DNA of 64,000 nt from Sphingobium cloacae. Lineage in GTDB: Bacteria; Pseudomonadota; Alphaproteobacteria; Sphingomonadales; Sphingomonadaceae. Shown here piece by piece: positions 36,191 through 44,606 of this stretch (positions are counted from its first letter, which is position 1; each line of letters begins with the position of its first letter). The stretch covers positions 3,475,001 to 3,539,000 of the forward strand of contig NZ_AP017655.1 of NCBI RefSeq assembly GCF_002355855.1. Reading direction: 5' to 3'. The notes under the pieces are model-generated. The model was not told the origin of the DNA and made no database searches. It was given only the letters and a program-made list of their open reading frames with translations. The position numbers and the translations under genes were made by a program.

Positions 36191-37236
36191 CCATCGCATT
36201 CGACCGCCGCGCGCTGATCGCGGCCATGGGCGGCGCGCTGATCGCGGCCAAGGCGCCCGCCGTGCCGGGGACCGATCCCGCGCCTGCCTTCGTGAAGCCG
36301 CCCCGCCTGCGTCCCGGCGACACGGTGGGGCTGATCGAGCCGGCGGGCTTCACCGATGACGCCTTCGACCTTGATCTGGTCAAGGAAACCATCGCCGCCA
36401 TGGGATTGAAGCCCAAGTTCGCGCGGCATCTGGTGGAACGCTATGGCTATCTGGCGGGGAAGGACGCGGATCGCGCGGCGGACGTGAACGCGCTTTACGC
36501 CGATCCCGAAGTGCGCGCCATCTTCGCCGTGCGCGGGGGCTGGGGCTGCGCGCGCATCCTCCCCTTCCTCGATTTCAGGACGATCCGCGCCAACCCGAAG
36601 CTGCTGATCGGTTTCAGCGACATCACCGCGCTGCACCTTGCCTTCGCGGCGCGGGCAGGATTCACCACCATCCACGGCCCCAATGCCTCGGCAAGCTGGC
36701 CGGGCTTTTCCTGGGACGCCTTCCGCGCCATCGCCTTCGACGGCGCCACGCCCACGCTGGTCAATCCGGCGGGGCGGGAGGATCGGCTCGTCCAGCGCAT
36801 CGGCCGCATCCGCACCTTCCGTTCCGGCACGGCGAGCGGGCGGTTGCTGGGCGGCAACCTCACCGTGCTCGCCGCGCTGATGGGGACGCCCTGGCTGCCC
36901 GACTTCACCGGCGCGATCCTCTTTCTGGAGGACACTAACGAAGCGCCCTACCGCGTCGACCGGATGCTGACCCAATTGGCGCTGGGCGGCGTGCTGGGCA
37001 AGCTGGCCGGCGTGGTGTTCGGCCAATGCACCGGCTGCGCGCCCGAAGGCCCGTCCTATGGCGGCTTCACCCTGTCGGAAGTATTGCAGCAGCATCTGGA
37101 ACCGCTGGGCATCCCGGCCTTTCAGGGCGCGCAGTTCGGCCACGTCGCCAGCCAGTTCAGCCTCCCCGTCGGCGTGCGCGCGCAGATCGACTCGGACGCA
37201 GGCAGCATCCGCCTGCTGGAACCGGCGGTGGCTTGA
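36187..37236 (+). CDS. LD-carboxypeptidase, peptidase family S66
   Basis: 349 codons from TTG 36187, which overlaps the cupin stop. Residues 5-24 (DRRALIAAMGGALIAAKAPA) look like a twin-arginine-type export signal, which would place it in the periplasm, unlike the cytoplasmic LdcA of E. coli. The S66 triad is visible: Ser144 (GFSDITALH), Glu248 (LFLEDTNEAPYRVDR) and His319 (QFGHV). It should cut the L-D bond of muropeptide tetrapeptides during peptidoglycan recycling. No alternative ATG gives a better start. Confidence 0.93.
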   Translation: MTIAFDRRALIAAMGGALIAAKAPAVPGTDPAPAFVKPPRLRPGDTVGLIEPAGFTDDAFDLDLVKETIAAMGLKPKFARHLVERYGYLAGKDADRAADVNALYADPEVRAIFAVRGGWGCARILPFLDFRTIRANPKLLIGFSDITALHLAFAARAGFTTIHGPNASASWPGFSWDAFRAIAFDGATPTLVNPAGREDRLVQRIGRIRTFRSGTASGRLLGGNLTVLAALMGTPWLPDFTGAILFLEDTNEAPYRVDRMLTQLALGGVLGKLAGVVFGQCTGCAPEGPSYGGFTLSEVLQQHLEPLGIPAFQGAQFGHVASQFSLPVGVRAQIDSDAGSIRLLEPAVA

Positions 37237-37265
37237 CGGTCGCGCGTCCCGCGCTTCGACCTGAT

Positions 37266-38519
37266 CTAGCCCAGCCCCACCAGCGGCACGATGTCGACCG
37301 GCCTGCCGTTGCGCCGCAGTTCCACGGTGACCATGGGCCGCCCCGAACCCGCCACGCCCACCGGATCGCCCTGCCGTACCGCTTCGCCCACCGTGGCGGT
37401 CACGCGATGCAGCCCGGTGATGAGCGTCGTCCATCCCTGTCCATGGTCGATGATGAGGATCTGCCCATAGCCGCGATAGGGCCCGGCAAAGGCGATGCGG
37501 CCCGCCGTTGGCGCCACGGCCTGCGCTCCGCCCTGCGCCGCGATGGTGAGCCCGCGCGACCGCACGCCGCTGTCGTTCACCTCGCCCATGCCGGTGACGA
37601 GCTGGCCGATGACCGGCAGGCGATAGGGCGGCGGCCCGCTGCTTGCCCGGTTCTGCTGCGGCGCGGGGGCCTGCGCCTGATCGGGCCGGGCCGGGCGCGG
37701 CAGCGGCCCCGACAATTGCGCCAGCCGGTCGCGCAGGTCGCCCGCTTCCTCCAGCCGGTCCATCAGGTCCACGATATCGCGGGCCTTTTCGCCCAGCGCC
37801 AGCGCCCGTTCGCTCTCCAGTCCGGCGTTGGAGCGGTAATCCCGCGCCGCCAGCCTTTTCTGTGCTTCCAGCTGCTCCAGCGCCGCCTGCCGCTGCTTCA
37901 GTTCCGTCCGCCCCCGCGCCAGCGCGTCCGCGGCCTGCTGCGCCGTCGCCCGGAGTTCCCGGCTGCGGTCCAGTTCGGCGCGCAATCCCGCCGTCCGCTC
38001 CCGGATCGCGGGCAGCACATTGCCCAGCACCGCGCGCATATGCACCGCGTCCGTCATCGACCCCGGCTGCACCAGCGTCAGCGCCAGCGGCCGCCGCGCC
38101 ATCATCTGCAAGGCGGCGGTCAGCTTCACCACCGGCTCCTGCCGCGCCGCCAGCCGCGCGGCCTGCGCCCGTTGCAGCCGGGCGATGATGGTGATCCGCG
38201 CCTGCGCCGCCTGAATGTCCGCTTCCGATTCCTGTATCCGCGCGGCCATGGCGGCGGCGCGGCGGCGGGCTTGATCCGCCTCGTCGCGGGCCATCGTCGC
38301 CTGCTGCTCCAGCCGCTGCGACCGGCCGCGCGCGTCTTCCGCCTGCCGCCGCGCGGCCTTGAGCGCGGCCTGTTCCTGATCCAGCGTGGTGCCCGCCATG
38401 CCGGGCAGGATGATCGCGCCGCCCTCCGCCGCGGGCAGGCGCGCCGCCGCCATGGCGAGCGCGCCCGCCAGCGCCGCCGCGCCGCACCATTTCGCCATGC
38501 CGCTCACCCCGCCCGTCAT
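37266..38519 (-). CDS. EnvC-like murein hydrolase activator with inactive LytM domain
   Basis: 417 codons. N-terminal export signal, then a long coiled coil (about 45-260, very rich in Ala/Arg/Gln/Glu), a Pro/Gln linker and a C-terminal LytM/M23 domain. The zinc ligands are missing: the first motif is GMGEVNDSG and the end reads VELRRNGRPVDIVPL, close to the EnvC sequence ending EIRRQGQAVNPQ. As in EnvC, the domain probably activates amidases that split daughter cells rather than cutting peptidoglycan itself. Confidence 0.88.
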   Translation of the reverse strand: MTGGVSGMAKWCGAAALAGALAMAAARLPAAEGGAIILPGMAGTTLDQEQAALKAARRQAEDARGRSQRLEQQATMARDEADQARRRAAAMAARIQESEADIQAAQARITIIARLQRAQAARLAARQEPVVKLTAALQMMARRPLALTLVQPGSMTDAVHMRAVLGNVLPAIRERTAGLRAELDRSRELRATAQQAADALARGRTELKQRQAALEQLEAQKRLAARDYRSNAGLESERALALGEKARDIVDLMDRLEEAGDLRDRLAQLSGPLPRPARPDQAQAPAPQQNRASSGPPPYRLPVIGQLVTGMGEVNDSGVRSRGLTIAAQGGAQAVAPTAGRIAFAGPYRGYGQILIIDHGQGWTTLITGLHRVTATVGEAVRQGDPVGVAGSGRPMVTVELRRNGRPVDIVPLVGLG

Positions 38520-38844
38520 GCCCGCCAGCCTAGAGCATCGCGCGGGAAAGTGGGAACGGGTTTTTCACCGAGAACAAACTGGCGCAAAAAGGGATGTGCG
38601 AGGGACAACCGGCGGTTCCGCAATGGACTGGTTTCGGGTATTTATTACCGCTCCCCTCTCCGTTCGGGCTGAGCGAAGTCGAAGCCTTCCACCGAACGAA
38701 GTGAGGTGCAGAGCCTTCGACTTCGCTCAGGCGGCCCTTCGACAAGCTCAGGGCGAACGGGCCTATGTTGGAAGCAAACCGTCCGCTAACCATCCAACTC
38801 GGCCATTCGGCACGAAGCGCGCTTCCGGGCCGGGTTGTCCCACC
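38520..38844. other. Intergenic region with sphingomonad-type repeat
   Basis: About 325 bases between two leftward genes. The central part holds the repeat annotated separately. The flanking parts have no coding signal and no T-run terminator. Confidence 0.5.
38661..38760. repeat. REP-like interspersed repeat with 16-base inverted arms
   Basis: CTGAGCGAAGTCGAAG (38669-38684) pairs perfectly with 38715-38730. A third segment (38735-38760, CCCTTCGACAAGCTCAGGGCGAACGG) repeats the same words, and CGTTCGGGCTGAGC at the left mirrors GCTCAGGGCGAACG at the right with two mismatches. This composition is typical of intergenic repeats scattered through sphingomonad genomes. Confidence 0.8.
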
Positions 38845-39282
38845 TCACCCCTCGCGGTGATAGGGATGCCCCGCCAATATGCTGCATGCCCGCCAGAGCT
38901 GCTCCGCCAGCATAGCCCGCGCCATCATGTGCGGCCATGTCATCGCGCCGAAGGCGATCAGCAGGTCCGCGCCCGCCCGGTCCGCATCGTCGAACCCGTC
39001 CGCCGCGCCGATCAGGAACCGGCACTCCCGCGTCCCCGCGTCGCGCCATTCCCCGATCCGTTTCGCGAACGCCATCGAGGAAAGCTGCCGGCCCTTCTCG
39101 TCCAGCATCACCGTGACGGTGCCGGGCGGGGCGGGGGGCAGCTTGCCGCCCCCATTCCTGCCCAAGGCTTCGGGCATTTCGGTGATCCGGTGCGGCATGG
39201 TCAGCCGCTTCATGTAACGCTCGACCAGTTCCCCTTCGGCCGAGCGCCCGATCTTTCCGCGCGCGATGATGTGGAGCAGCAT
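38845..39282 (-). CDS. rlmH: 23S rRNA pseudouridine-1915 N3-methyltransferase RlmH
   Basis: 145 codons. SPOUT-fold enzyme that methylates pseudouridine 1915 on mature 70S ribosomes. Family blocks: LIGAADGFDD (90-99, the SAM-binding knot region, normally IGGADG), FGAMTWPHMMARAMLAEQLWRA and the C-terminal HPYHREG that inserts into the active site. Follows rsfS with a 39-base gap; nadD-rsfS-rlmH is a widely conserved order. Confidence 0.95.
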   Translation of the reverse strand: MLLHIIARGKIGRSAEGELVERYMKRLTMPHRITEMPEALGRNGGGKLPPAPPGTVTVMLDEKGRQLSSMAFAKRIGEWRDAGTRECRFLIGAADGFDDADRAGADLLIAFGAMTWPHMMARAMLAEQLWRACSILAGHPYHREG

Positions 39283-39321
39283 GGCCGCTCCCCTAAAGAG
39301 TCACGCGCCGCTTGTCGAATG

Positions 39322-39711
39322 TCAGGCGGTGCCGGCCGCCGGCGCGTCGACAAAGCCCCACATCCGCTCCAGATTGTAGAAGCTGCGCACTTCCGGGCGG
39401 AACAGGTGGACGATCACGTCGCCCGCGTCGATCAGCACCCAGTCGGCGACCGGCAGCCCTTCGATCCGCGCGGAACGCCCGGTCGCCTGCTTGATCCGCT
39501 CGGCCAGCTTCTGCGCCATCGACGCGACCTGACGGGACGATCGCCCGCTGGCGATCACCATATGGTCGGCAATGCTGCTCTTGCCCTGGAGGGGGATGGA
39601 GATGGTTTCCTGCGCCTGGTCGTCGTCGAGCGACTTGAGGACAAGGTCGTGCAGGGCGGCAACGCTATCGGCGGCGGGGGCCGTATCGTTGGCGGGTCGG
39701 GGTGTGGACAA
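39322..39711 (-). CDS. rsfS: Ribosomal silencing factor RsfS
   Basis: 129 codons. Binds ribosomal protein L14 and blocks subunit joining in starvation. Visible family blocks: DDDQAQETISIPLQGKSSIADHMVIASGRSSRQV (split across 33-66) and WVLIDAGDVIVHLFRPEVRSFYNLERMW (in two parts). It lies 12 bases after nadD on the same strand and is followed by rlmH. Confidence 0.95.
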   Translation of the reverse strand: MSTPRPANDTAPAADSVAALHDLVLKSLDDDQAQETISIPLQGKSSIADHMVIASGRSSRQVASMAQKLAERIKQATGRSARIEGLPVADWVLIDAGDVIVHLFRPEVRSFYNLERMWGFVDAPAAGTA

Positions 39712-39723
39712 ACAAACTCCTTT

Positions 39724-40353
39724 TCAGACGATCAACCGGCGCGTGAGCGGATCGCGCACGCGTTTCTGTTCATATTCGCGATGCCAGAGAGGGTCCGCCT
39801 GCCTAAGCAGGGTCGCCGATCTTGGATCAGGGCGAAAGCGCAACAGCACAAGCGCCGGCGGTCTCCAATCCGTCCAGTCTGCACTCTGGCGCGCGGGCCG
39901 GACGAAACGCCGCAGCCATGCCATAGCCTTGGAGCTATAGGCAGCTTCATCATAACCCGGACGGGCGATCACGGCAATGGGCATCTGTCGCGCGATGCCG
40001 CGCCAGTCCTTCCACCGGGCGAATTGCGCCAGATTGTCGGCGCCCATCAGCCAGATGAAGCGATGCCGGGGATAGCGCCGCCCGATCGCCCGCAGCGTAT
40101 CGACGGTATAGCGCGTATGCAGTTCGCGCTCGATCGCGGTCGCCCGGATCGGGGCGCGCCGCGCCACCGCCCGCGCCCGCGCGAGCCGGGCGGGCAGCGG
40201 CGCCATGCCCGCCCGCCGCTTCAGCGGATTGCCCGGCGACACCAGCCACCAGACCTCATCCAGTTCCAGCGCCTTCGCCGCGAACAGCGAAATCGCCCGA
40301 TGCCCGTCATGCGCCGGATTGAAGGAACCGCCAAGAAGGCCGATGCGTGCCAT
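39724..40353 (-). CDS. nadD: Nicotinate-mononucleotide adenylyltransferase
   Basis: 209 codons from ATG 40353. It makes NaAD in NAD synthesis. The nucleotide-binding motif GGSFNPAHDGHR (7-18) with the T/HxGH signature and the block WLMGADNLAQFARWKDW are diagnostic. ATG 40365, four codons upstream in frame, is a possible alternative; extensions further upstream run into the rplL terminator and lack homology. It begins the leftward block nadD-rsfS-rlmH. Confidence 0.95.
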   Translation of the reverse strand: MARIGLLGGSFNPAHDGHRAISLFAAKALELDEVWWLVSPGNPLKRRAGMAPLPARLARARAVARRAPIRATAIERELHTRYTVDTLRAIGRRYPRHRFIWLMGADNLAQFARWKDWRGIARQMPIAVIARPGYDEAAYSSKAMAWLRRFVRPARQSADWTDWRPPALVLLRFRPDPRSATLLRQADPLWHREYEQKRVRDPLTRRLIV

Positions 40354-40442
40354 GCCCAGCGCCATGCCAGTTGAAGGGGCGGGCGGCAATCTTCCGCATG
40401 ATGATTTCGATTCGGATCGAATCGGAATCCCTTTCCTCGCTC

Positions 40443-40480
40443 CAAAAAGAAAAAGGGCAGCGCCATGACGGCGCCGCCCC
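40443..40480 (-). terminator. Rho-independent terminator after rplL
   Basis: On the minus strand GGGCGGCGCC (40479-40470) pairs with GGCGCTGCCC (one G-U), loop GTCAT, followed by TTTTTCTTTTT. It ends the rplJ-rplL transcript, so rpoB-rpoC do not follow. Confidence 0.93.
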
Positions 40481-40513
40481 GATCCTTCCTCCGCAGATGC
40501 GGAGTAAAAAAGC

Positions 40514-40894
40514 TTACTTGAGTTCGACGGTCGCGCCGGCTTCTTCAAGCTGCTTCTTGAGCTTTTCGGCTTCGTCCTTGCCGACGCCTTCCTTGATCGC
40601 CTTGGGAGCGCCTTCGACCAGCGCCTTGGCTTCGGTGAGGCCGAGGCCGGTGATCGCGCGGACTTCCTTGATGACGTTGATCTTCTTGCCGCCGTCGCCG
40701 GTCAGGATGACGTCGAATTCGTCCTTGGCTTCCTCGGCGGGCGCGCCACCGGCGGCGCCACCGGCCGGAGCGGCAACCGCCACGGCGGCGGCGGCCGAAA
40801 CGCCCCACTTTTCTTCCAGGGCCTTCGACAGCTCGGCGGCTTCGAGGACGGTCAGGGCCGACAGCTGATCGACCAGTGCGTTAATGTCTGCCAT
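40514..40894 (-). CDS. rplL: 50S ribosomal protein L7/L12
   Basis: 126 codons, normal length. N-terminal dimerisation domain ([31 protein letters not shown]), an Ala/Gly hinge (about 35-55), and the C-terminal factor-binding domain with [23 protein letters not shown] in two parts. Forms the flexible stalk with L10. It follows rplJ with an 84-base gap. Confidence 0.98.
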   Translation of the reverse strand: MADINALVDQLSALTVLEAAELSKALEEKWGVSAAAAVAVAAPAGGAAGGAPAEEAKDEFDVILTGDGGKKINVIKEVRAITGLGLTEAKALVEGAPKAIKEGVGKDEAEKLKKQLEEAGATVELK

Positions 40895-40978
40895 AATATT
40901 CTACCTGTTCCCTTCTGGGCGGGGCGTTGAACGGCCCCTTCAATGAGAGTTGAAACGAATGTCCGGCGGTCCTGAAGA

Positions 40979-41494
40979 TCAGGCCGCGTTCTTTTCCGCA
41001 TAGGCGTTGAAGACCCGCGCGAGCTGCGCAGCCGGCGCCTGGGTGACGGTCGCGAGCTTGGTCGCGGGCGCAACGAGCAGCCCGACGATCTTCGCACGCA
41101 GTTCATCCAGCGACGGCATCGATGCGAGCGCCTTGACGCCGTTCGCATCCAGCACTGTCTCGCCCATCGCGCCGCCAACGATCTCGATCCTGTCGTTGGT
41201 CTTGGCGAAATCGACCACCACCTTGGCGGCGGCGACCGGATCGGCCGAGGAGGCGAGCGCGACCGGACCGGTCAGCAGGTCGCTGATGCCGGTATAGTCG
41301 GTGCCTTCAAGGGCGATCTTGGCGAGGCGGTTCTTCGTAACCTTGTAGGTCGCGCCGGCGTCGCGCATCTTCTGGCGCAGGTCCGTCGACTGGGCGACGG
41401 TCATGCCGAGGTTGCGGGTCACGACGACCACGCCCACCTCTGCCAGATGTGCGTTCAGCGCGGAAACGACCTCAGCCTTCTGATTACGATCCAT
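40979..41494 (-). CDS. rplJ: 50S ribosomal protein L10
   Basis: 171 codons from ATG 41494; GTGGAGAATGGC precedes it, so the ATG at 41506 is not needed. Anchors the L7/L12 stalk. Starts [14 protein letters not shown], with [21 protein letters not shown] and the alanine-rich C-terminal helix that binds L12 dimers. The leader holds tandem hairpins consistent with L10 autoregulation. Confidence 0.97.
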   Translation of the reverse strand: MDRNQKAEVVSALNAHLAEVGVVVVTRNLGMTVAQSTDLRQKMRDAGATYKVTKNRLAKIALEGTDYTGISDLLTGPVALASSADPVAAAKVVVDFAKTNDRIEIVGGAMGETVLDANGVKALASMPSLDELRAKIVGLLVAPATKLATVTQAPAAQLARVFNAYAEKNAA

Positions 41495-41514
41495 GCCATT
41501 CTCCACTTCATGTC

Positions 41515-41560
41515 CGCCGGAAAATCCGGCGAACGGCTAAAACCCGCGACGAATCGCGGG
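41515..41560 (-). promoter_or_regulatory. rplJ: rplJ leader with two hairpins, one terminator-like
   Basis: Reading the minus strand, CCCGCGA-TTCG-TCGCGGG (41560-41543) is a perfect 7-base stem with a stable tetraloop followed by TTTT (41542-41539), which looks like an attenuator. A second perfect hairpin CGCCGGA-TTT-TCCGGCG follows (41531-41515), about 20 bases before the start codon. L10 leaders in other bacteria bind the L10-L12 complex; this is a candidate for the same control. Confidence 0.6.
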
Positions 41561-41844
41561 GCATTGGTCCGAAGGGGAGAGATCGACTGGCCCGCGCCTC
41601 ATGGGAACAGGCAGACCCGGACAGGCATAAAGCCCGGCCGGCAAAGAACTTTTCCCCGTCTAGGCTGGATATTAAGAAGGGCGGATTCCCTTCACCAACT
41701 GTCTCGGACGGTGGACCCGCAAGGGGTCCGGTGGCGCGCCATTACAACGGATCGCGGCAAATGGCAACGGCCTGTGTCCGGCGCGGGAGCGGCGCGGCGG
41801 GCGAGGAGATTGCGCTCCCGGCCGAATCCGCCATGGCGGCGGAG
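41561..41844. other. Upstream control region of rplJ-rplL
   Basis: About 280 bases between the HxlR gene end and the rplJ leader hairpins, all likely 5-prime leader and promoter of rplJ-rplL. A GC hairpin GGACCC/GGGTCC (41713-41729) is visible. Rightward open frames across this region are low-complexity shadows with no motif. Confidence 0.45.
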
Positions 41845-42324
41845 TCAGCCGACGGCGGTTTCCGCCATCACCGGCGCCACGCCGTCCGGGCAGAGCCAGA
41901 CCAGCTCCTCGATCGCCAGGTCGCGGCCGTCATGCGACTGGATCGTCATGCGGCGGATCGGCTGTCGGTCGCGGCTGTCGGCCAGCACCTGGCAGGATTG
42001 CGGGCCGCAGCCCCAGCGTTCGCCCCATTGGCGCAGCGCGACCATGACGGGGGCGAGTTCCTGCCCCTTCTGGGTCAGGCGATATTCGACCTTGCGCCGG
42101 TCGCACTGCATGGGCTGGCGCGCCATGATGCCGTTTTCCACCAGCCGCGTCAGGCGATTGGCGAGGATGTTGCGGGCGATGCCCAGCACGGACTGGAACT
42201 CCTCGAAATGGCGGATGCCCCCCATGGCGCCGCGCAATATCAGGAACGACCAGCGCTCGCCCATCATCTCCAGCGCGCTCGGCAGCGCGCATTGCTCCAG
42301 ATCCTGCGCCAGATTATGTGTCAT
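41845..42324 (-). CDS. HxlR-family winged-helix transcriptional regulator
   Basis: 159 codons from ATG 42324. Typical HxlR core: CALPSALEMMGERWSFLILRGAM (in two parts, about 12-34), HFEEFQSVLGIARNILANRL and the wing DRRKVEYRLTQKG. HxlR proteins often sense quinones, aldehydes or oxidants through an N-terminal cysteine; Cys12 (EQCALPS) fits. A C-terminal extension of about 50 residues with three cysteines follows the usual domain. GTG 42333 three codons upstream is an alternative start. Divergent from the Rel/Spo gene, with a 112-base gap. Confidence 0.9.
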   Translation of the reverse strand: MTHNLAQDLEQCALPSALEMMGERWSFLILRGAMGGIRHFEEFQSVLGIARNILANRLTRLVENGIMARQPMQCDRRKVEYRLTQKGQELAPVMVALRQWGERWGCGPQSCQVLADSRDRQPIRRMTIQSHDGRDLAIEELVWLCPDGVAPVMAETAVG

Positions 42325-42436
42325 CGTGATCACTCGATAGCGTAAAGCGGTCTCCGTTGCAAAAGTGCAGCAGAATTATTCCGAGATGGGATTTTTTTGT
42401 TGCACGGCAAGGCGCTTCTCACACAATCGGGAAAGG

Positions 42437-44542
42437 ATGCTACGTCAATATGAACTTGTCGAACGGGTAAAGAGCTACGATCCGGAAGCGGACGAAGCGA
42501 TGCTCAACCGCGCCTATGTCTTTTCCGTCCAGAAACATGGCAGCCAGAAACGCGCCAGCGGCGACCCCTATTTCAGCCATCCGATCGAAGTCGCGGGCAT
42601 ATTGACCGACTTCCATCTGGACGACCAGACCATCGTGACGGCGCTGCTGCACGACACCATAGAGGACACGCTGGTCACCTATGAGGAGATCGAGCAGGCG
42701 TTCGGCAAGGATGTCGCGCGCATGGTCGACGGCGTGACCAAGCTCAGCAAGATCGAGGCGATGAGCGAGAATGAGCGGGCGGCGGAAAATCTGCGCAAGT
42801 TCCTGCTCGCCATGTCGGACGACATCCGGGTGCTGCTGGTGAAGCTCGCCGACCGTCTGCACAATATGCGCACGCTCCACTTCATCAAGAATGAACAGAA
42901 GCGCCGCCGCATCGCGCGCGAGACGATGGACATCTACGCCCCGCTGGCCGAGCGGATCGGCATGTACGACTTCATGCGCGAGATGCAGCTGCTCGCCTTC
43001 CGCGAACTGGAGCCGGAAGCCTATGACAGCATCACCAAACGGCTGGAGCATCTGAAGGAAGGCGGCCATGGCAAGGTCGACCGGATCGGCGCGGAGCTGC
43101 AATTGCTGCTGGGCAGCCACGACCTGCCCGTCACGGTTTCGGGGCGGGAGAAGCATCCCTATTCCATCTGGAAGAAGATGCAGGAACGGCACATCAGCTT
43201 CGAGCAGCTGACCGACGTCATGGCCTTCCGTGTCATCACCGAGACGACGGAGGATTGCTACAGGGCGCTCGGCGTGATCCACCAGACCTACAAGATGGTG
43301 CCGGGCCGGTTCAAGGATTACATCTCCACCCCCAAGCGCAACGGATACCGGTCGATCCACACGACCGTCATCCATCAGGACAATGCCCGGATCGAGGTGC
43401 AGATCCGCAGCCGCGACATGCATCATGACGCCGAACTGGGCCTCGCGGCGCACTGGGCCTACAAGCAGAAGGGCGACGCGAACGACCATCATGCCGCATG
43501 GCTGCGCGATCTGGTCGAAATCCTGGAGCAGAGCCAGGACGCGGACGAACTGCTCGAACATACCCGCATGGCGATGTATCAGGACCGCATCTTCGCCTTC
43601 TCCCCCAAGGGCGAACTGCACCAGTTGCCCAAGGGGTCGACGCCGGTCGACTTCGCCTATGCGGTGCACACCACGCTGGGCGACCAGACGGTCGGCGCGA
43701 AGGTCAATGGGCGGGTGGTGCCGCTGCGCACGCAACTGGAAAATGGCGATCAGGTCGAAATCCTGAAATCCGAAGGGCAGCAGCCGCAGCCGGGCTGGCT
43801 GACCTTCGCCATCACCGGCAAGGCGCGCTCGGCCATCCGCCGCTTCATCCGGCACAAGCAGCGGGGCGAGGAAATCGCGCTGGGCGAGAAGCTCTATGAA
43901 GAGATTGTCGGCCGCTTCCCCCTCGAACTGGCGAGCGAGCTGGGCGACAAGGCGCTGACGGCGGCATTGAAGCGCCTCAAGCTGGAGGATCGCGCGGCAT
44001 TGATGATCGCCATCGCCACGCACCGCCTGCGCGACCGGGAAGTGATGGAGGCGCTGATCCCCGGATCGACCGACGCGGAAGGCATGGAGGAAGCCCATCC
44101 GCGCCAGCATGAACCGGTGTCGATCCGTGGCCTGACGCCCGGCATCGCCTATAATCTGGGCGATTGCTGCCATCCGGTTCCGGGCGACCGCATCGTCGGC
44201 GTGCGCCGCACGGGCGAACCGATCGAGGTGCATACCATCGACTGCCGCTCGCTGGAGGCGGGGCAGGACGACGACTGGATCGACCTGTCCTGGGACAGCA
44301 AGTCGAAGGGCGGGACAGCGCGGCTTTCCGTCATCGTCAAGAACCAGCCGGGCGCGCTGGCCGCCGTCACCAATGTGTTCGGCGCGACCAAGGCGAACAT
44401 CCTCAACCTCCAGCTGGTGAACCGCGAAGGGCCGTTCCACACCGACATCATCGACCTGGAGGTGGCGGACGCGCAGCATCTCAACCGCATCCTCTCGGCG
44501 CTGCGGGCGCTGGATGCGGTGGTGCAGGCGGATCGGGTGTAG
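42437..44542 (+). CDS. rsh: Bifunctional (p)ppGpp synthetase/hydrolase (Rel/Spo)
   Basis: 701 codons from ATG 42437, preceded by GGGAAAGG. It makes and degrades (p)ppGpp in the stringent response. Order: HD hydrolase (about 25-180) with LLHDTIEDT intact; synthetase (about 235-345) with the RFKDYISTPKRNGYRSIHTT block, whose Arg-x-Lys-Asp marks bifunctional enzymes; TGS domain (FAFSPKGELHQLPKG); zinc-finger/helical region with DCCHPVPGD; and C-terminal ACT domain. All catalytic residues appear intact, so both activities are expected. As the only such gene in the window it is likely the chief Rel enzyme. Confidence 0.96.
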   Translation: MLRQYELVERVKSYDPEADEAMLNRAYVFSVQKHGSQKRASGDPYFSHPIEVAGILTDFHLDDQTIVTALLHDTIEDTLVTYEEIEQAFGKDVARMVDGVTKLSKIEAMSENERAAENLRKFLLAMSDDIRVLLVKLADRLHNMRTLHFIKNEQKRRRIARETMDIYAPLAERIGMYDFMREMQLLAFRELEPEAYDSITKRLEHLKEGGHGKVDRIGAELQLLLGSHDLPVTVSGREKHPYSIWKKMQERHISFEQLTDVMAFRVITETTEDCYRALGVIHQTYKMVPGRFKDYISTPKRNGYRSIHTTVIHQDNARIEVQIRSRDMHHDAELGLAAHWAYKQKGDANDHHAAWLRDLVEILEQSQDADELLEHTRMAMYQDRIFAFSPKGELHQLPKGSTPVDFAYAVHTTLGDQTVGAKVNGRVVPLRTQLENGDQVEILKSEGQQPQPGWLTFAITGKARSAIRRFIRHKQRGEEIALGEKLYEEIVGRFPLELASELGDKALTAALKRLKLEDRAALMIAIATHRLRDREVMEALIPGSTDAEGMEEAHPRQHEPVSIRGLTPGIAYNLGDCCHPVPGDRIVGVRRTGEPIEVHTIDCRSLEAGQDDDWIDLSWDSKSKGGTARLSVIVKNQPGALAAVTNVFGATKANILNLQLVNREGPFHTDIIDLEVADAQHLNRILSALRALDAVVQADRV

Positions 44543-44606
44543 CGGCCTTCGCGGATCGGATCGCTCTTCCCCGCAACCGCCATGAAAAAGGACGTTTTCG
44601 CCCCGC

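Noticed and set aside
41447..42345. Rightward frames of about 300 codons over the rplJ leader and HxlR gene
   Set aside because: They oppose an intact HxlR gene and the L10 leader; no motif.
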